Part shown: in pieces, positions 45,032-56,713 of the stretch
Layout: the number at the start of each line of letters is the position of its first letter
How positions within the stretch are numbered: position 1 is the first letter of the stretch
Source: Anaeramoeba flamelloides
Taxonomy: Eukaryota; Metamonada; Anaeramoebidae
Length of the DNA: 64,000 nt
NCBI GenBank assembly: GCA_027625915.1
Contig: JANTQA010000008.1
Span: 1,939,001 to 2,003,000 of the forward strand
Reading direction: 5' to 3'
Made by a program: the position numbers and the translations under genes
Notes under the pieces: generated by a model
Seen by the model: the letters and a program-made list of their open reading frames with translations, nothing else
Told to the model about the DNA's origin: nothing
Database searches by the model: none

Positions 45032-48000
45032 ATATAAATTATTTTATTTTTATCTATCAGCTTAATTAATTATTGATTTATTATTTTTCGAGTTTTGATT
45101 TTTCATTTTGGAAATTATTTTAAATAATTTTAAATTAACATAAATAAAATTAAAATTTCATTTTAAGGGATCAGTTTATTAAATTTTAGTCTTGTTAATT
45201 TTCCATTAATAGAAATTTGGATTTTGATATAAAAGAATTCTATTTATGTGTTTTTCTGAAAGTTAAATAAATACTTTCGTTAGTGATGGATTGTAGACTT
45301 TTTTTTTTTCAGAAAAAAATTTCTATTATTTTATATCAGAATGAATTAAAAATTGAAAAACTAGGTCTAACAAATTGAAAATTTGCCTAGATCACTAAAA
45401 ATATATAAATTGATTTTTAAAACAATGTTAAGAATCCAATTTTAGATTTAGGATGATGATAATTTTTCTAGATTTTTATAGATTCTCAACATTTGTTTTT
45501 TTTTTCAGCGTGGCAATTTTACTCAAAAACACCGGGTATAGGTTCGGTTGCTACAAAAGCTCTTTTTATTTTTTTTTTTTGAGACAATTAATGGAAAATT
45601 CAAAATAATATACATTTGCTTCACGAATATCAGCCATTTTAAACCAAGACTAAAAATAAAGATGAATTAATGAAGTACCTCGCTTCGCTCAAACATTTTT
45701 TCTGATTTTGAAGCTGATTGCAGAAAAAAAAAAAATTGTATATAAATGTCGAGAATCTATAAAATATCTACATTTTACAAAAGGGCCAACATTTAATGTG
45801 ATTAATTATTAAAACTAATATATTCAAAACCCTTTGAAAAATTTTTTGAATATATTTTTGTTTTCTTTGAAAATCTTTTAATGTTTCAAATCCAAATATT
45901 TTTGGATTTAATTTCTGAAAATGAATGGAAACAGGTTTGAAACATTAAAAAAACTTTTATTTTGATGGAATACTTGAAATATAATAATGTTTTATCAGCA
46001 GTTATTGATTTTTTTTTAAAAAAATATCGAATATATTTCTTTTTGAGATGCGAATGCATTGAGAGAAAAATATATTCAGATGTTTTTTTTTTCAAAAAAA
46101 AATCAATAGCGGATGTTATTTTTTGAGCGTAAAAAATATTAAAAAAATATAAAACCTAAAACCAAAAAACAAAATTTTTTTTTATTTTTTTTTCACACTT
46201 TGCCATCTTTCTCGAAAATAGTTAGAAATGTTAAAAACAACAAATATAAAAGATCTTCATTTATATTTGAATTTCTTTGAAAAATTGTTCCAAACTCCCA
46301 TGGCACATTGAAACTTCATCTGGAATTTATTTGACATCAATTTGGTTTTGATAAGAGTAAAAGTATGTACCATTAAACATATAAAGCAATAAACTTTACT
46401 TAAAAAATAAAAAATAATTTGTTATTTTCTATTTAAAAAAATTCTGTCAATTTCTTTTTTTTTTAAAAAAAAAAAAAAAAATGAAACGAATTTTTCCAAC
46501 TAATATTATCTAATTACCTACTTTCTTTAACACAATTGTTGACATCAAAATATAAATGATTTATTCTGAAAACTCATATTTTTATTTCATTTTAAAGTAC
46601 ACATTAATAAGATTTTTTTGTGAAAAGAAAAATTAAAATTCTACCAATTTATTTAAAATAATTGATTCAATATTTTTAAAGAGAAATTTTCACTTTTCTA
46701 ATTTGAATTTTCAATCATATAAAAACACTTTATACAACACTTTAAATAATTACTCTCAATATTTTTATTTAAATAAATTTTTCCAAATTTTTATTAAATT
46801 TTATATTTTTTTTTTTTTATATCCAGAAATGAAAAGCTTATACAAATACAACAACATTTGGTAAACAATATCAAATATAACAAGTGATGTAGATCTGAAA
46901 AATATAGCATCATTTTTTATATTTTTTCTAATATTTTTTCTTGAAAAAAATAACTAATATACAATATAATTATTGGTTTAAATAAATTGTGCATTATTTA
47001 TTTCCTTTTCAAAAACACTATTATTTATACTCTATAAAACTATATTTGTAATAATTTGTAATATTTATTTTTTCTCTGTTTTTTTTTTATCAAAGTATAA
47101 ATGTTAATTTGATACTTTGTACTTCAATAATCGACAAAATAATAATAATAATAGATTATTATTTTTCAGAGATTATATTGCAAAATATTTGATTTTTTTT
47201 GATTCAATCATTGTATATTTAATATTTATATACTGAAATGTTTAATTTTAATTTTTTTTTTTTTCAAGATCAAAGACTTTTATCTCTGATTTAATTTAAC
47301 TCTTCTTAACTCCCACCCAAAAAAAAAAAAAAATTAAAAAAAAAAAAATAGTATTAATTTTCTTTTTCAGATAAACAATATTTTTGATTTGAAAAACTCT
47401 TGTATCAAGTTTTGAAAAGGTATTTTTTATACAATCTTCAAAACTATTTCTTGAAAATAAATTTAATTTAAAATTAAAATCCTCTCGTTTAATATATTTT
47501 CAAAGTTTATCATTGTAAATACACCCTTGTATAAATAATTTAGAAAAAGTAAAAAAGTAAAGTTACCAAATTCAACTGATATGAGAAAAAAAAATCAAAA
47601 ATTTAATTGAGGTTTGACACAAAAGATTGCCTTTTTAAAAACTAATGAAAATATTCTGAATTCTTTTTCACTTTAAAAATGGAATATATTTCAAGATTTT
47701 TTGCATTTTATTGTTTTTTTGTTGGTTTATCAAAGTAAATCAAGATTGTTTACAAAAATGATAAAAAATTTTGAGTTTTTAAAAAGAATTTTTGTTTTTT
47801 ACTTCTCTGACTTTTAAAAACATTTTCAAAGACTAAATTATTTAAATCTTAAATGTTTTTTCAAATTTATCGTTAATTGATAGAAGGGCTTTTTTGAATT
47901 TTTTCTGAAAAATGAAATCAATTTCCCATATGATTATCTATTAATTTTAAACAATTAGAGTATCATAACTTGACAAGAGTTCAATAAAGGATTCTAGAAA

Positions 48001-48531
48001 TTTCACATTTATTTTCACTTTTATGTCTTAAGTTTTGAATATTCTACCCTGAGTTTAATCATTTTCTTTTCGCTCAAGAACATTTTGGAAAATCAGTAGA
48101 GATTTATTATCTTTTTTTATAAGGTAAACACAAAAATAGAATTGAAATAATTTGTTATTGAGATCCAATTTAAACTTTACTATTGAAAAAACAGTTTTTA
48201 AAATGGAAAAAGAAACAAAGATTCTAAATCGATTCTTATCAAAATTAAAAACAAATTTTTTTAAATATATTTACCTTAAAATTCTTTTCTTAATTCTTTT
48301 TGGATATGATATGACTTTTCTTTTAAAATACAAATTCCCAAATAGTACAAAATTTGTAAAAAAAAAATTGTATTGTTAAATAAAATGGTTTTGATTAACT
48401 TTAATATTTTTTAAATAAAATATTTAAAAGGGATGAAATATTAATTTTTGATAAAATTAAAAAATAATATATATATTTAAATATAGAAATATCTATATAT
48501 TATTATATATTTGAATAAAATTAACATTGCA
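45032..48531. other. Gene-free region between ATAD2-like and Rab32-like genes
   Basis: Convergent 3' ends flank it. An inverted pair around TTTTTATAGATTCTC.ACATTT (45470-45495 and complement near 45742-45768) encloses about 250 bp, including an unusually G+C-rich phrase near 45508-45550. A short open stretch at 48152-48379 is not convincing. Otherwise simple A/T runs. Confidence 0.45.
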
Positions 48532-49314
48532 TTAACAACATCCAGAATCTTTTTTCCTATCTTCATTAGAAATTTCTTCAAATTCCCCAAGATTTTCAAT
48601 TTTTTGATCCTTTTTCGTTGAAGAATTTGCCTTTTCGATTTTATTTTTCAATATGTAATCTAGAAGAAATTCCACTGATTCTGAAACATTTTGACCAGTT
48701 TTAGCACTTGTTTCGAACCAGCCGATATAGCCTTGCTCTTCACAAATATTATCCATTTCCTTTTTGGTTTTATTCCAACTACTTTCTTCATCAATTAAAT
48801 CAATCTTGTTTGCACATAAGATTACAGGGATTGGTGAATTTGTGTTTGTCCTGACTTTTTCATCGATATCCTTTTTCCATTCATTGATCACTTCAAAAGA
48901 TGATCGGCTGTCAACATCAAATACAAGTAAAGCCCCAATAGAATCTTTATAATATACTCTTGTCATATGTCTAAACATTTCTTGTCCTATATTGATAAAT
49001 TATGTTGAAAAATTTGAAAAATGATTTTTAATAAAAAATAATAAAATTAATTCTGGGGTTAAAATAAGAGATTGTAAATTAGTTAAAGATTCCAATAATT
49101 ACATTATTGCCGAGTGATATTTAAAAGTTTAGAAATTTTTTTTTTTTTTTAGAGTTTTTTTTAATAGGTGAAAACTAAAAAGTTTTGAATATCTCATCAA
49201 CAAATTGTTATATTTGAAAGTTGTTTATTATTTTGATTGATACTTTTTAAAACTTTTAGTTTTTTTATTTTTGAATATTAATAAATTTACCTTTATTACA
49301 ATTTCTTTAGGATT

Positions 49315-49353
<39 letters not shown>

Positions 49354-52300
49354 TTTTCTAAAGATATTTTAATATTTGGTATTAAAGCCATTAGAAAATA
49401 GAAACAAAAATTAAATTTTAACAATTTTTTTATTGTTTTGAGAAATGATCTCTTTGATTACCTTTTAAATTATTATTATTTTTATCTGTTATCATGTTGG
49501 AAAATAAGATTAAAAAAAATACTTTTTTTTTTTTTTTTCCATTAAAGAGTGGGTACTAAAAGTCCACCTGTTTGCCCGAATCCCTAATTTGAATTAGAGA
49601 TATTGTTGAACCAAGTGAGAGCTGGTCATTTCTCCCAAAAATCGGATCCGCTCCATAAATTGAGAGGGATTTTGTTCCAATTCCGTTCAGTTTTATAATA
49701 GTCAAAAAGATTCAATTCGGTCAAACGATTTCCTCAAAGAATTAGTGGTTCTAAGAAGCATAAGCCCGATTTTTAATTAAAATTACACCGTGGTGGCTAT
49801 TTGAGAAAATGGTAAACAATAAGAAATAATGGTTAAGGGAATAGAACCCCGGCCTTCAGATTGTACACTGGGTTGTGTTGCCACTTGCCCATACCGGTTC
49901 TCAAAAAAAAAATACTTTTTTTGACAATTAAATTCCATTATTCTGTTTAAAATAAGAATTTTTGAAAAGTATTCAAATAAATTAATTTTAAATCTTGATA
50001 ATCCAAATAAAAATATAAATGAAAACAAGTTAAAAAAATCAAAAATATCAAGTAATCAAAATAATAATAACAATAATATTAATAATAATAATCAAATAAA
50101 TAATATTACTCATAATAGTAATAATAATTTAAACAGCTGTGATATTGAAAACACAGATCTTGAAAAAAATAAAATCCAAATTAATTCTAATAATACAAAT
50201 AATCAAGAATCCGAAATTCTTGAATTAAAAGATTTGAAAAAAGAAAAAGAAACAGAAACAGAAATAGAAACAGAAATAGAAAAAGAAACAGAAATAGAAA
50301 AGGAAAAGGAAAAAGAAAAAGAAAAAGATAAAAAAAAAGATAAAGAAAAAGAAAAAGATAAAGATAAAAAAAATCAAAATCAAAATAAAAATGAAAAAGA
50401 AAAAGAAAAGAATTATGAACTCAATTCTTCAAAGAAAATGAATAATAAGAAAGTAAATGAAAAAAATCTTCAATATAATTTAAATGAAAAGAATCACCAA
50501 AATAAACAAAAAATAAATTTAGATTTTACAAAAAACAAAAAAAGAACTACAATTAAATGTAAAGGAATAAAATTGGATGGGAATAAATGCTCTAAAATTA
50601 AAAGAAACTCAAATGGTTATTGTAAACTTCATGAGAATCAATTTAATGAAAATTCACAAAATTGAGATTACTTAATTCAAAAAAACAATTCTAATCAACT
50701 TTCTAAAGAAAATTTTTAGAAAAAATCCAAAAAAAATATGAAAGAATTGAATATCAGAAAATAATTTCAAATTATCACAATTACCAAATAATGAAATCAG
50801 AAATTTCAATTTTAATCTTATTGATAAAACAAACCCATTTAATACTCCTATTATCATTCAAATTGATCAAAAAAAAATTAAACAATTACATGATAATAAA
50901 AAAAAAATGTAGAAATAATTAAAAACTTAATTATTAAAATTGAAACAAAAAATTGGAAAAAAAATTATGATATAAATTTTAATCAAATAAATTATTGGAT
51001 GAAAAAAAAAGTATTATTATACATTTTTATCGAATTATAAGGATTATAATTTTACAGATACAAAGAGTAATGTATTAAATTAAGAAAGGAAATGAAGAAT
51101 TAATTAATTTAATTATAAATTTCTTAATGGATAGAACAAATTAATTTCTAAAATTTAACAAAATTAATTCCAAAAATGGTATAAATTAATAAATTAAATT
51201 AATATTAAATTTGAATTTAATCAAAAATTTTGGAAATTAATAAATCAAATTAGAAATTCTTCAGGAAAAATTATTTTAAATAGAAGAAAAATTTAGAAAA
51301 TAGTTATTTCAATTACTGAAAAGAAATTAGCAAAAAACGCGAAATGAAAATAATAAAATTAATAAAGGAATATTATTTTAAAAAAATTTGAGGATTTAAA
51401 ATCAATGGAAACAAAAGATATTATTTCTTTAGAAAATATTTATGATTTAATAAAATATCAAAAAAATAAATCGGTTTCAGATTTTGATAAAATTCAATTC
51501 TACAAATTGTACCCTAAAAAAAAGAATGAAAAAGAATATCTTAGATTTTTTTAAAAAATGATCATGTTCAAAAAATATTTCTACACTGCATCGATAACCC
51601 AAGGGAAGAAATAATTATATTTATTAAAGAAAGAAATGTTTTATTTATACATAAAGCCGGGGATGATGAAATCCCTTTAAATTTTAGTCCTATCCCAATT
51701 GATAATACTTAAGCAAGATTTTTTCTAAAACTTATTGATAAAGGAATAGAATATTCTTGGAATCTAGGATCATATTCTCAATTTGGATTTTTTTAAAAAT
51801 AAAAATTAGGTCGAAGAATAGTTGTGCTAAATATACTATTTGAACTTAAAAAACTTGGAAAAATAAAGAATTCTTTCTTGTCACAATTAATATTAAAAAA
51901 TACTTTGATACAATTAATTATAATTAGTTCATTATACACTCAACAAATATATTAGAAATGAAAAAATTAAAATTTGGTTACAAAAATATTATAAAAAAGA
52001 AGGGATAGGAGTTTATCAAGGAGACCCTCTTTCTCCATTGATGTTTGGATTTATCAGCCATTTCGTAATTGAAAAAAAAATTAAGGATTGAGTTCATCAT
52101 GTTCAAATGTTTGCAGATGACTTAATTTTAATAATAGGGGGTTCTATTCCAGAAATTGGCAAAAAATTAATAATAATTTATAAAATTATCCCAAGAATTT
52201 GGAATGAATCCAAATATTGAGAAGACCTTAAAATCAAAAAAATTACCCAAAATAAAATATTTAATATTTGGTTTGAAAAAAAAAAGTATTTTCAAAAAAA

Positions 52301-55295
52301 AAACTTGAAAAAGTAAAAGATAATTTTCAAAACAATTTTAATATTTTTTAAAATTGAAAAATTCAGTTTGATTTTAATTGTAAAAATCAAAAATATTTTT
52401 TCTGTGTTGTTGAGATCTTTTTAGAAATGGGTAAGTATTAAGAAAATTCAACAATTATAAAAAAATAAAAAATAAAAAAAAAAGGAAATAAAAAATGTTT
52501 TAATTATTATAAAGTCAAAAAACCTCTAAAATTTCAAAAACCTCTGGAATTCCATTTTTCTGTACAATTGAAAATATTAGAAAAAGTCCAAAAATATATT
52601 CCCATTTTACAGATAAAATTATCTAAATTATCGAGTAACCACTAACGATTCTAAATGAGATATTGATTAGATATTCTAATATTTTCAATTGTACAGAAAA
52701 ATGGAATTTCTGAAGTTTTTGAAATTCTCGAGGTTTTCGATTTGACAGTTACTTTTACAATATTTTTATAAAGAAAAAAAAAAAAAAAAAAAGTTTAATA
52801 GATACTTGAATTATCAATTAATTGTACTATTTGTATATTTCGTTGATTGTTAACAAAGGAAGGTCTTTTGTAAAATTTTTATTTTTTTGACTTTTTGAAA
52901 ATGGTAAAGTCGTTTTAAAAAAGTTTGACAAAAAATTTTTAAATATATTCCCTGAAAATAGGTAGATCAAAGCTTGTAATCTATTTAATGGATACTTTTG
53001 AAAACTTTTTTCGTTACACTTTTTTAAAATGGCTTGTTGAGTTGTGGAAAAAGATAATCTAGAAACCTTTGTAAAATTTTTACAAATATAATATTAAATT
53101 ACAGCAATTTCAAGCCTGGTGTGAACTAGTTAACTTTTGAAAAACCTTTAATTTTAATGGAACTTTCTTCAAACTCATTTCAATTGAAAATTTCAATTTT
53201 TATTTTGTTCTCAAATCTTCTAACGTATTTCAAAAAAAAAAGTTGAACATTTTTTTTTTATTGATTTTAATAAAAATTTACCTCTTTCCAAGTATTTTTA
53301 TTTGTAAATTGGGAAAATTAAGATGATATATTACTACTGATTGAATCAGTACGTATTGTTTGTATTTCAAAATAATTTCATCAAAACATTTCCAAAAAAT
53401 GAAAAAAAAAATTCATTTTTTTTTTTTGGAGAAATATGAGTTATGGTAAAATTCAATACAAAATGGAAAATATGATAAGGCCGTTTTACAAAAGTGTTTA
53501 CAAAAATTTATAAAAACATTCCCTAAAAATAGATAGATCAAAGCTTGTAATCTATTTAATGGATACTTTTGAAAACTTTTTTGTTTTATTTTTTTGCAAT
53601 TGCAAAAAGGATACAAATGTTTTTTTAAACAATAAAATATTGTTTTTGTTTTTTCTATTTTATTAGAAATTTTGTCAAGATTAAATCTCTTATAGGAAAA
53701 ATTTTTACCAATCAAAAAGAAAAAAAGAAGACTTTTTTCACCCCTAAAAAATTTCATATAAAATTGTAATCAGAAGCTCTGATATCTTTAATTAAAGTAA
53801 TGTCATAATGAATAAACAAATTGAATTATTATTAACAACCAATTTATGATGAATTACAATTTTTGGGTGTTTGGAAAGTTCCATGGGATTTGAATTTTAT
53901 TTAAAGATATTTTAAAATAAATTTACCCAACTTTTTTGGAAATAGCTTAGTATTGTCCTTAATATTGTAGTTCCTTTATAAAAAGGAATTTGTTTAAAAA
54001 AAAAAAAAAATCGAAAGGTTGCTGAAGAAGGTTGTTATTATTGTAATTCTGTCTTTTAGGGTTTAAACACTAAATCATTATTAATGTGGATTTTGGTATA
54101 AATGAAGTTTAATTAAAATTAAAAGTTCGTCAAAAGTTAACTAGTGCACACAAGGTTTGGAATTGCTGTAATTTAATCAAATCTAGATTTTATATCTTAT
54201 ATTTTCTTATTGTTTTTATTTTTTGAGATGTCAAGAGTAATGATTTAATTTTTGCGAACTAGTGCTTTACGATTTATTGACAATTGTTGTTAAATTGAAA
54301 GTAATAACAAGGACAAAATAACAAAAATAACTTGATTTTTGAAACGTTTTTCTTTTTTTTTACAATTTCTTTGAATGAACCGCGATTCACATTGAGTGAA
54401 GTGAAAGAGCGAGTTGGTTGTTGTTATATTCAACACAAATCTAAAATATTTGCTTTGTGCAAAAAAGTAATCTAAAAAAAAAAATGTTTTCAAAAATTGG
54501 TAACGACTTTCTTTTGGAGACTTATTCTTGCTTTAATACTAATTTGGATCGGTTTTTTTCGATCTCTTTTATATCGAACCCATTTCTGATAAATTTAAAG
54601 ATAACAATAGTAAAAGCCAATTCGTGGCAACGGTAAGATGAAAGCAAGATAAATAAATCAAGTTTTATTCAAAGAAGATAAGAATTTAGATTAAGATTAA
54701 TTAAAAAGAAAAATATTTACCAGCAATGTCCCATAGTTGTAGTTTAACTGTTTCGTTTTCTCTTGTAAGATCTTTCATAAAAAAATCTACACCAATCTTT
54801 TGTTTAGAATTTTTGTGAATTAACAGCACAAGATAAAAAAAAAAAAAAATAAAAATAAAAAATTTTAAGTTAGCGAGATTACAAAGGTAAGTAGTTTGAT
54901 ATTACCAAAAAACAAAAACAAAGAGATAAAGAGAATTACAGTTGCTTTATAAGAATTGGAAAATACGTCGTTTGTATATCTTTGGATGATCGAAGTCTTT
55001 CCAGCGCCTAAAGAATTTTTGAAATATTTTGGTAAATTTTAAACAATTTTCGCTTTGTTTCATAAAAATTAAAAAAAAAAAAAGAAGAAAAAGAAAAAAA
55101 AAAAAAAACAAACCCATGTCCTTTTTGTTTTGATAAAATTTTGAATTGAAGCAAAATTAGCAAAGTTATTTTTTCATTAATATTTCACAAGAGTACCAAC
55201 AAAAAAAATTAAATAGATCAAAATAAAAAGATATGCCTTACCCCAACAACAATAAATTTGAGCCTCCTTTCATTTTCTACATTTTGTTCTGACAT
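48532..55295 (-). CDS. Rab32/Rab38-like small GTPase, four exons, giant third intron
   Basis: Exons on the minus strand: 1, 55295-55242 (MSEQNVENERRLKFIVVG); 2, about 55014-54940 (P-loop GAGKTSIIQRY..KAT); 3, 54796-54721 (IGVDFFMKDL..LQLWDIAG); 4, 48986-48532. Exons 2-4 join in frame at GT..AG sites and give KATIGVDF (switch I) and WDIAGQE. The IAGQE form instead of TAGQE is typical of the Rab32/38/29 group. G4 is NKID, G5 is ETSAK, and the C-terminus DSGCC is a double-Cys prenylation signal. About 219 residues, normal for the family. Rab32 proteins act on lysosome-related, mitochondrial or phagosomal membranes; the role here is inferred. Intron 3 (54720-48987) is 5,734 bp against about 150-230 bp for introns 1 and 2. 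At intron 1 the expected G-S-L-G-A-G-K-T requires exon 2 to start at TCT (55014) after AAAAAT, not after an AG. The next AG (55009-55008) breaks the frame. Confidence 0.88.
49530..49904 (-). mobile_element. tRNA-derived SINE with target-site duplication
   Basis: Read on the minus strand from 49904, it starts TTGAGAACCGGTATGGGCAA and has an A-box-like TATGGGCAAGTGGC (49893-49880). A B-box GGTTCTATTCC follows (49848-49838), one base off the GGTTCGANTCC consensus and at tRNA-like spacing. An unrelated body of about 290 bases follows, ending in an A tail (T run on + at 49530-49538). It is flanked by identical direct repeats AAAAAAAATACTTTTTTT at 49512-49529 and 49905-49922. The tRNA-like part cannot form a proper acceptor stem, so it is a SINE head, not a tRNA gene. 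It was presumably mobilised by a LINE, such as the poly(A) LINE remnants nearby. Confidence 0.8.
49924..50665 (+). pseudogene. ORF1-like fragment with Cys/His knuckle, likely part of the decayed LINE
   Basis: Open on + from just after a TGA near 49922 to a TGA at 50663. It runs through Asn-rich, then Glu/Lys/Thr repeat sequence, and ends with a compact motif: TIKCKGIKLDGNKCSKIKRN then SNGYCKLHENQ (C-x7-8-C...YC-x2-H). No ATG begins the frame. Its position just ahead of reverse-transcriptase sequence suggests a retrotransposon first ORF (nucleic-acid-binding), but it could be a captured fragment. The SINE insertion lies immediately before it. Confidence 0.45.
50666..52430 (+). mobile_element. 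Decayed LINE (non-LTR retrotransposon) reverse-transcriptase region
   Basis: No long open frame, but short coding-like pieces occur in order. Near 51225-51340: FWKLINQIRNSSGKIILNRR (typical of the region before LINE RT domains). Near 51700: ARFFLKLIDKGIEYSWNLGS. At about 52000-52046: GIGVYQGDPLSPLMFGF (RT block with QGDPLSP). At about 52100-52130: VQMFADDLILI, the FADD form of the catalytic YxDD box common in non-LTR elements. Many stops sit where CAA/CAG codons would be expected. The strand is opposite to the host Rab gene. Dead copy. Confidence 0.7.
52519..52741. repeat. Foldback repeat D
   Basis: Left arm 52519-52580 and right arm 52674-52741 are reverse complements over about 62 bp with few mismatches: GGAATTCCATTTTTCTGTAC and TTGAAAATATTAGA on the left, their complements on the right, ending GAGGTTTTCGA. 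The spacer is about 93 bp. Non-coding and hairpin-forming, just 3' of the LINE remnant. Confidence 0.65.
52890..53015. repeat. Direct repeat, unit 1 (unit 2 at 53460-53590)
   Basis: TAGATCAAAGCTTGTAATCT and ATTTAATGGATACTTTTGAA occur identically at 52962-53002 and 53534-53574. Looser similarity on both sides includes GGTAAAGTCGTTTTA versus GATAAGGCCGTTTTAC. A local duplication about 570 bp apart inside the Rab intron. Confidence 0.6.
53460..53590. repeat. Direct repeat, unit 2
   Basis: Second copy of the unit at 52890-53015, same orientation. The core of about 50 bases is almost unchanged and the flanks are diverged. Confidence 0.6.
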
Positions 55296-55464
55296 TGTGT
55301 ATATTTTTTAAGTAATGAATTTCAAAAAAAGAAAGAGTTTTTGATTTGAAAAAATAAGAAAAAATGATAAATCCACATCACTTCCAGTCAAAGTAAAACA
55401 AATAATTCATTGAGATTGATTTGGTTCTTTGTCCAAAGACACCAAAAGAATTGAAACAACTAAA

Positions 55465-55582
55465 ATGTTCAAAAGTGTTATTACTTTAACCTCCGGAACA
55501 TCTACTTCATATTACGAAAATAATATTGATTTAAAATTATTTAACACCCAATTACAACAACTACTTTTGGAGGTCTTTAAAG
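55465..55582 (+). CDS. First exon of an unrecognised gene, divergent from Rab32-like
   Basis: ATG at 55465 opens 39 codons (it begins MFKSVITLTSGTSTSYYENN and ends QLLLEVFK) up to G|GTAAGTTTT, a consensus donor at 55583. An in-frame stop lies a little upstream. The start is only 169 bp from the divergently oriented Rab32-like start, suggesting a shared promoter. The downstream exon or exons could not be placed before 56.7 kb. Family unknown; the gene is partial as annotated. Confidence 0.45.
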
Positions 55583-55679
55583 GTAAGTTTTTGTTCTGCT
55601 ATGTGGTTAGTATTATGTGGTTCTCGTTAATTATTATAAAAAATCTATTTTTTAATCCATTCCCTTCTAAAGAATAGGG

Positions 55680-56697
55680 GTTCTGAGAGAAAAAAATATT
55701 TATTTGAAATAAACTTGTGTTTTGTTAATAGTCTTGTTCAAATACAAGATCAAATTTCTTTTCTGTTCTTTACCAAAAATGAAAATAAATTTTGAAGGAA
55801 AGTTCATCAATATTTTAAGAAAACTTTTTATTAAGATCCGATCAAAATTATAGAAATTTAACAAATTAAATCTTTTTTTTAAGGGCTCAATGTTTAATTT
55901 ACCAAATAGACTGAAAACCTTATTACCAAACCTCTTTCAAATTGTGAAAAAATGAACATCAAAATATTCTCAAATTAGGATCAAGAAATTATATTAATAG
56001 TTGAGGAAAAAAAGTTTAAATCAGAAAAAAAAGTGAAACAAGGTTTTTAATTGGGAACCTTAATTGAAAATGAAAAGTAAAATCAATAAAAAGAAGAAAC
56101 AAATTAACTTCATATAATAAGCGTTAGATTATTTTCAATCAACTCAATAAAAACAATTTAAATCCCCCTTTCATATCGAAATTGTGATTATGTTTTGGAG
56201 ATCACAAAAATAGTCATTTTTTTGAAGAAATTTTTAATAATTTATCAATCAAAGATATATCCAGACTAATAGAGAGTATTAAAAAAACTGTTATTGTGTT
56301 GGTTACTTCATTTTGTCTTTATTTATTTATTTATTTATTCTTTTTTTAATTGATCTAGCATTTTATTTTAAGTATGTTTCCTAATTAAAAACTGTGTTTC
56401 ACTTTTTTCTCTGTTTCGCTTTTTTTCCGAAAATGATAAAGTGTATTTATAAATAAAAAATTAATAAGAAAATTTTTTTGGATAACTAAACTTGGACATT
56501 TTTTTCTACAGAAAGGAGAAAATGGATAAGACTGATAATTGCCATTTTCTAACCTAAAAGAGATGATAATCAACAAACAATCCCAATAAACAAATATTTA
56601 ACTTTAGAAGATTGTTTATCTATATATTTTAAATATTGATTTAAATGAATTGTTGTGTTTTCTTCCCCAAAAAAACACAACTATTAAACTAAATTTT
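55680..56697. other. No recognised gene
   Basis: May contain the long first intron of the gene starting at 55465. No coding, repeat or RNA feature could be supported. Confidence 0.35.
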
Positions 56698-56713
56698 AAA
56701 AAATGATTTTTTA

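Larger units (their letters stand above)
48987..54720 (-). other. 5.7-kb intron of the Rab32-like gene
   Basis: Starts GTAAATATTT at 54720 and ends CAATATAG at 48987; the flanking exons join as GCT G|GA CAA (A-G-Q). It contains a tRNA-derived SINE on the same strand as the gene, a decayed LINE on the opposite strand, a foldback repeat, and two direct-repeat copies (all listed separately). No other gene is recognised inside. Its length is far above the 50-1,700 bp of other introns seen in the window. Confidence 0.8.

Noticed and set aside
45640-45770. G+C-richer phrase with CTCGCTTCGCTC as a possible structured RNA
   Set aside because: No consistent stem-loop beyond the outer inverted pair and no known RNA motif recognised.
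49836-49900. Minus-strand tRNA gene
   Set aside because: A- and B-box-like sequences are present, but the 5' GAGAACC cannot pair with the 3' CTTAACC region and the anticodon arm is poor. The body, A tail and target-site duplication fit a SINE.
49783-50028. 81-codon minus-strand open frame including GQVATQPSVQSEGRGS
   Set aside because: This is the translation of the tRNA-like SINE head, not a gene.
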